Assembly: GCA_934463455.1 (NCBI GenBank)
Contig: CAKSJU010000041.1
Coordinates: 1-18,545 of the forward strand
Reading direction: 5' to 3'
DNA: 18,545 nucleotides
DNA from: an uncultured Clostridia bacterium
GTDB taxonomy: Bacteria > Bacillota > Clostridia > UBA1381
A program made the translations under genes and the position numbers. The notes beneath the pieces were generated by a model, which saw only the letters and a program-made list of their open reading frames with translations, was not told where the DNA came from and made no database searches. Each line of letters opens with the position of its first letter. The first letter of the stretch is position 1. Of the stretch, positions 16,385 to 18,545 are shown in pieces.

Positions 16385-18445
16385 TTATTTACCGAATACG
16401 CTTGTTTTTGAAAGCGATACTCCGCTCATTAAGCTGTCCCATACATACGTTTCGACCGTAACACCGTTCTCTCCGTTTAAATTGAGAGTATTATCAAACG
16501 GAATTTGTCCGTGTGCGTCCACAGCTCCCGAGGTAAAGGTCATATCTATTATGTCACCGTTTTTGTATGCGACCGAAATAATGTTGACATTACTTCCCTC
16601 ATCTGCGGTTGATTTTGCTTTTCCCGATATTCTGACTTCATACTGTCCGTCCAGCGAAGCAAGCTCCGCTCCCGCTGCATTTTTGTATTCCAGTCTGCCC
16701 AAGTCCATTTTATCTGTAGAGTCGTTTTTAATTCTGAAACCCTTTAAAACAATTTCATTGAGCGCAATCTGATTTTTCTCGGTCTTCATCAAGACTCTTA
16801 CATATCGGCACTTAACCGGATCAAAATCCTGCTTTACCCAGTGATTTGTTTTTGCGGCGGCAATTTCCGAACTGTAGTCCGATTCAACCTTATTTACCGA
16901 AGTAAAGTTTTTACCGTCATCGCTTACGAGTACCTCTGATGTTTTCATAAATGTAGCTGTACTTGCAACATATTCCAGTACGTCAACCCCAGAAACATAT
17001 GCTTCTTCTCCGAGGTTAAAGGTTACACATGCCGTTCTTACATCCCAGCAGCCGTGCGTTACGGCTCCCATATCCACACTTCCGAAGCCTCCCTGCAAAA
17101 GCTTTGTGCAATCGGAATCCATTCGTGCCATTTCGGGAACAGTATGTCCTCCGGCAATATCATTTCCGCCCAAGCCGATTATATCTGCGTCATACGCATA
17201 TGTGATACCTTGAATTATATCCTTTCCGTAGCCTGCATACACTGATTCGGAATAATTCTTTGTCAAAACCGACATGGTTGTTCTTTTTTCCAAAGCGTCA
17301 AAAGCGTTTTCCAAAGCAACCTTTGCGTCATAAATCGGTTTACCCTCTATCGAAGAATCGTAATAAACCTTTTTAGCTGCATCATATGCCGCTTTATATG
17401 CCGCATAGCTCTCGCTTGTGTAAGCGTCGCCGCCCTCGATATAGCAATTTTTCAAAGCTTCGGCAAGCTTTTCTCTCGAATACGGATTTTTAAAGCCGTA
17501 AACTTCTATTTCGGAAAGCTCATATGCGCTTACCGCTCTTATCGGATCTATCGGCTGTCCGATATTTACCGTTATTTTTATATATCTCGTATAAACAGAC
17601 GGAAAATCAGCCTTTGTTTCGCGCTCAAAAACATACTTCGAGGTTGCTCCCGCACCCTCCTGCAAGCTTTTATCCGCCTCTTTTTCCGCAACCTTGCTGT
17701 AGTTCACTCCGTCTTCGCTCACATTTATAATACAGCCGTCTATATATTTTCCTATTCTTCCGTTTTGTTCAAATTTTGAAAAAATATCGGTTCCCGTTAC
17801 ATATGTAAGCTCTCCCAAATCATATACCAAATCCATTGTCGAATAAGAAGATTTGGAAAAAGGTGAATAAACGTCCTTTACCCCATCCGATAAGTTTGCG
17901 TCTTCAACCGCTGTCCCGTTAATCGTATATGAAAGATTTTTCGAAACATTCTGCGGCTCTATCACATATTCCATATTTTCCGCAGCGTTTTTAAGCTCTG
18001 CATATGCACTGTCAACAGCCGCCTGTTCCGCGTCTGCATTTGCCGATACCTCTTTGGCTTTTTCCAAAGCTGTATCAAATACATTTTTGCTTTCCTCTTT
18101 CACAAATTCGTTTCCGGTAAAGTTTTTCACCATTTCTATGAGCTTGTTAAGCTCCGTTTTATCCGCGTCAACGGCAAGCGGTTTTATTTGCTCTTCCTCC
18201 GTCTTGCCGGCATTTTCCTCTTTTACAGCCTCTTTTACAATATTTTCCTCTTGTTTCTCTTCCGTCTGTTTTTCCGGAATCGTTTCCGAAGCTTCTTCGG
18301 CAGGCTCTTCTTTTACTTCATTTTGAAGCTCGGCGATTTTCACCTCACCGACATCAATTTTTTCCGCCGTATCCTCTGCAAATACTCCGGCGGTGTTTAT
18401 AAGCATTGCCGTAAAACACATTAATGCAATAAGTTTCCTTTTCAT
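16385..18445 (-). CDS. Secreted FIVAR/discoidin-domain carbohydrate-binding protein without catalytic domain
   Basis: A 686-residue exported protein, the first gene of the operon in this window. The signal peptide ends GVFA at residue 23. An acidic, Glu/Lys-rich low-complexity stretch follows (about 30-90). Domains in order: a FIVAR-like helical hairpin (92-160); a discoidin/F5/8-C module (163-318) with a SVYTRYIKI strand; a second FIVAR-like hairpin (320-386) of the SYAAYKAAYDAAK type; a second discoidin module (395-572) with DCTKL (445-449) and KCRYVRV (546-551); and a C-terminal beta-sandwich ending VWDSLMSGVSLS (668-679). That last domain resembles the Ig-like domain of the 1667-residue protein (FDSLDGMKPL). 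Discoidin modules usually bind glycans and FIVAR hairpins act as spacers, so a glycan-capture or adhesion role is inferred. There is no anchor motif. The ATG follows a purine-rich AAAGGGG about 12 bases upstream, a slightly long spacing. Confidence 0.85.
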   Translation of the reverse strand: MKRKLIALMCFTAMLINTAGVFAEDTAEKIDVGEVKIAELQNEVKEEPAEEASETIPEKQTEEKQEENIVKEAVKEENAGKTEEEQIKPLAVDADKTELNKLIEMVKNFTGNEFVKEESKNVFDTALEKAKEVSANADAEQAAVDSAYAELKNAAENMEYVIEPQNVSKNLSYTINGTAVEDANLSDGVKDVYSPFSKSSYSTMDLVYDLGELTYVTGTDIFSKFEQNGRIGKYIDGCIINVSEDGVNYSKVAEKEADKSLQEGAGATSKYVFERETKADFPSVYTRYIKITVNIGQPIDPIRAVSAYELSEIEVYGFKNPYSREKLAEALKNCYIEGGDAYTSESYAAYKAAYDAAKKVYYDSSIEGKPIYDAKVALENAFDALEKRTTMSVLTKNYSESVYAGYGKDIIQGITYAYDADIIGLGGNDIAGGHTVPEMARMDSDCTKLLQGGFGSVDMGAVTHGCWDVRTACVTFNLGEEAYVSGVDVLEYVASTATFMKTSEVLVSDDGKNFTSVNKVESDYSSEIAAAKTNHWVKQDFDPVKCRYVRVLMKTEKNQIALNEIVLKGFRIKNDSTDKMDLGRLEYKNAAGAELASLDGQYEVRISGKAKSTADEGSNVNIISVAYKNGDIIDMTFTSGAVDAHGQIPFDNTLNLNGENGVTVETYVWDSLMSGVSLSKTSVFGK

Positions 18446-18545
18446 TTAAACAAACATCCCCTTTCCGATGTTCTTTTATAGTATGCTGTCTGTTGTCTTT
18501 TTTCACGCTTTAACTTTTTGTATTATTCGGGCGACCGCTCGTGGG
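18446..18545 (-). promoter_or_regulatory. Leader of the surface operon with ribosome site in a hairpin loop
   Basis: These 100 bases contain no gene. On the minus strand, AACATC (18472-18467) can pair with GATGTT (18458-18453), leaving the Shine-Dalgarno-like GGAAAGGG in the 8-base loop. An ATG TTT GTT TAA mini-frame (18460-18449) lies just before the true ATG at 18445. A TATAAA sits a little further upstream, but I see no -35 box at the right distance, so the promoter is unproven. The operon could also begin further upstream, outside the window. Confidence 0.4.

Noticed and set aside
1..18545. tRNA, rRNA, CRISPR array, insertion sequence or prophage genes
   Set aside because: None seen: coding density is high and all gaps are at most about 100 bases, with no direct-repeat arrays, transposase or cloverleaf.

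Overview
The window reads as a chromosomal segment of an anaerobic, low-to-mid-GC Gram-positive bacterium of the Clostridia type, probably a gut or rumen polysaccharide degrader. The evidence is S-layer homology (SLH) proteins, Gram-positive signal peptides, strong GGAGG ribosome sites, FIVAR and F5/8-type-C (discoidin, CBM32-like) surface modules, a copper-amine-oxidase N-terminal 'stalk' protein and a GH130 phosphorylase. I cannot name the species. All nine genes are on the minus strand, so transcription runs from high to low coordinates.

Bases 18445 to 6226 hold a tightly packed run of six genes with gaps of 9 to 47 bases, very likely one operon. In transcription order it encodes: a secreted FIVAR/discoidin binding protein with no catalytic domain; a secreted protein with three C-terminal SLH domains behind a Gly/Ser linker; an 899-residue protein with N-terminal SLH repeats; a small copper-amine-oxidase-N-like protein; a cytoplasmic GH130 phosphorylase of the mannosyl-oligosaccharide type; and a 1407-residue exported protein with discoidin modules, a clan GH-A-like barrel, Ig-like domains and a CBM9-like domain. 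A 14-bp perfect hairpin follows. After it comes a second very large exported protein (about 1667 residues) with five discoidin modules and a related GH-A-like barrel. It ends at a strong terminator.

The left 1.1 kb is a separate two-gene unit, a SLOG/DUF1273 (YpsA-like) protein and a TetR-type regulator missing its first helix. Its best promoter candidate lies inside the terminator hairpin of the preceding gene.

Working model (inference): the SLH proteins and the discoidin proteins form a wall-associated binding and hydrolysis apparatus for a glycan, probably containing beta-mannosyl linkages. Released oligosaccharides would be imported by a transporter outside this window and phosphorolysed by the GH130 enzyme. 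The two large barrel proteins carry no visible wall anchor, and I could not assign their barrels to a numbered GH family. They are the best candidates for something undescribed.
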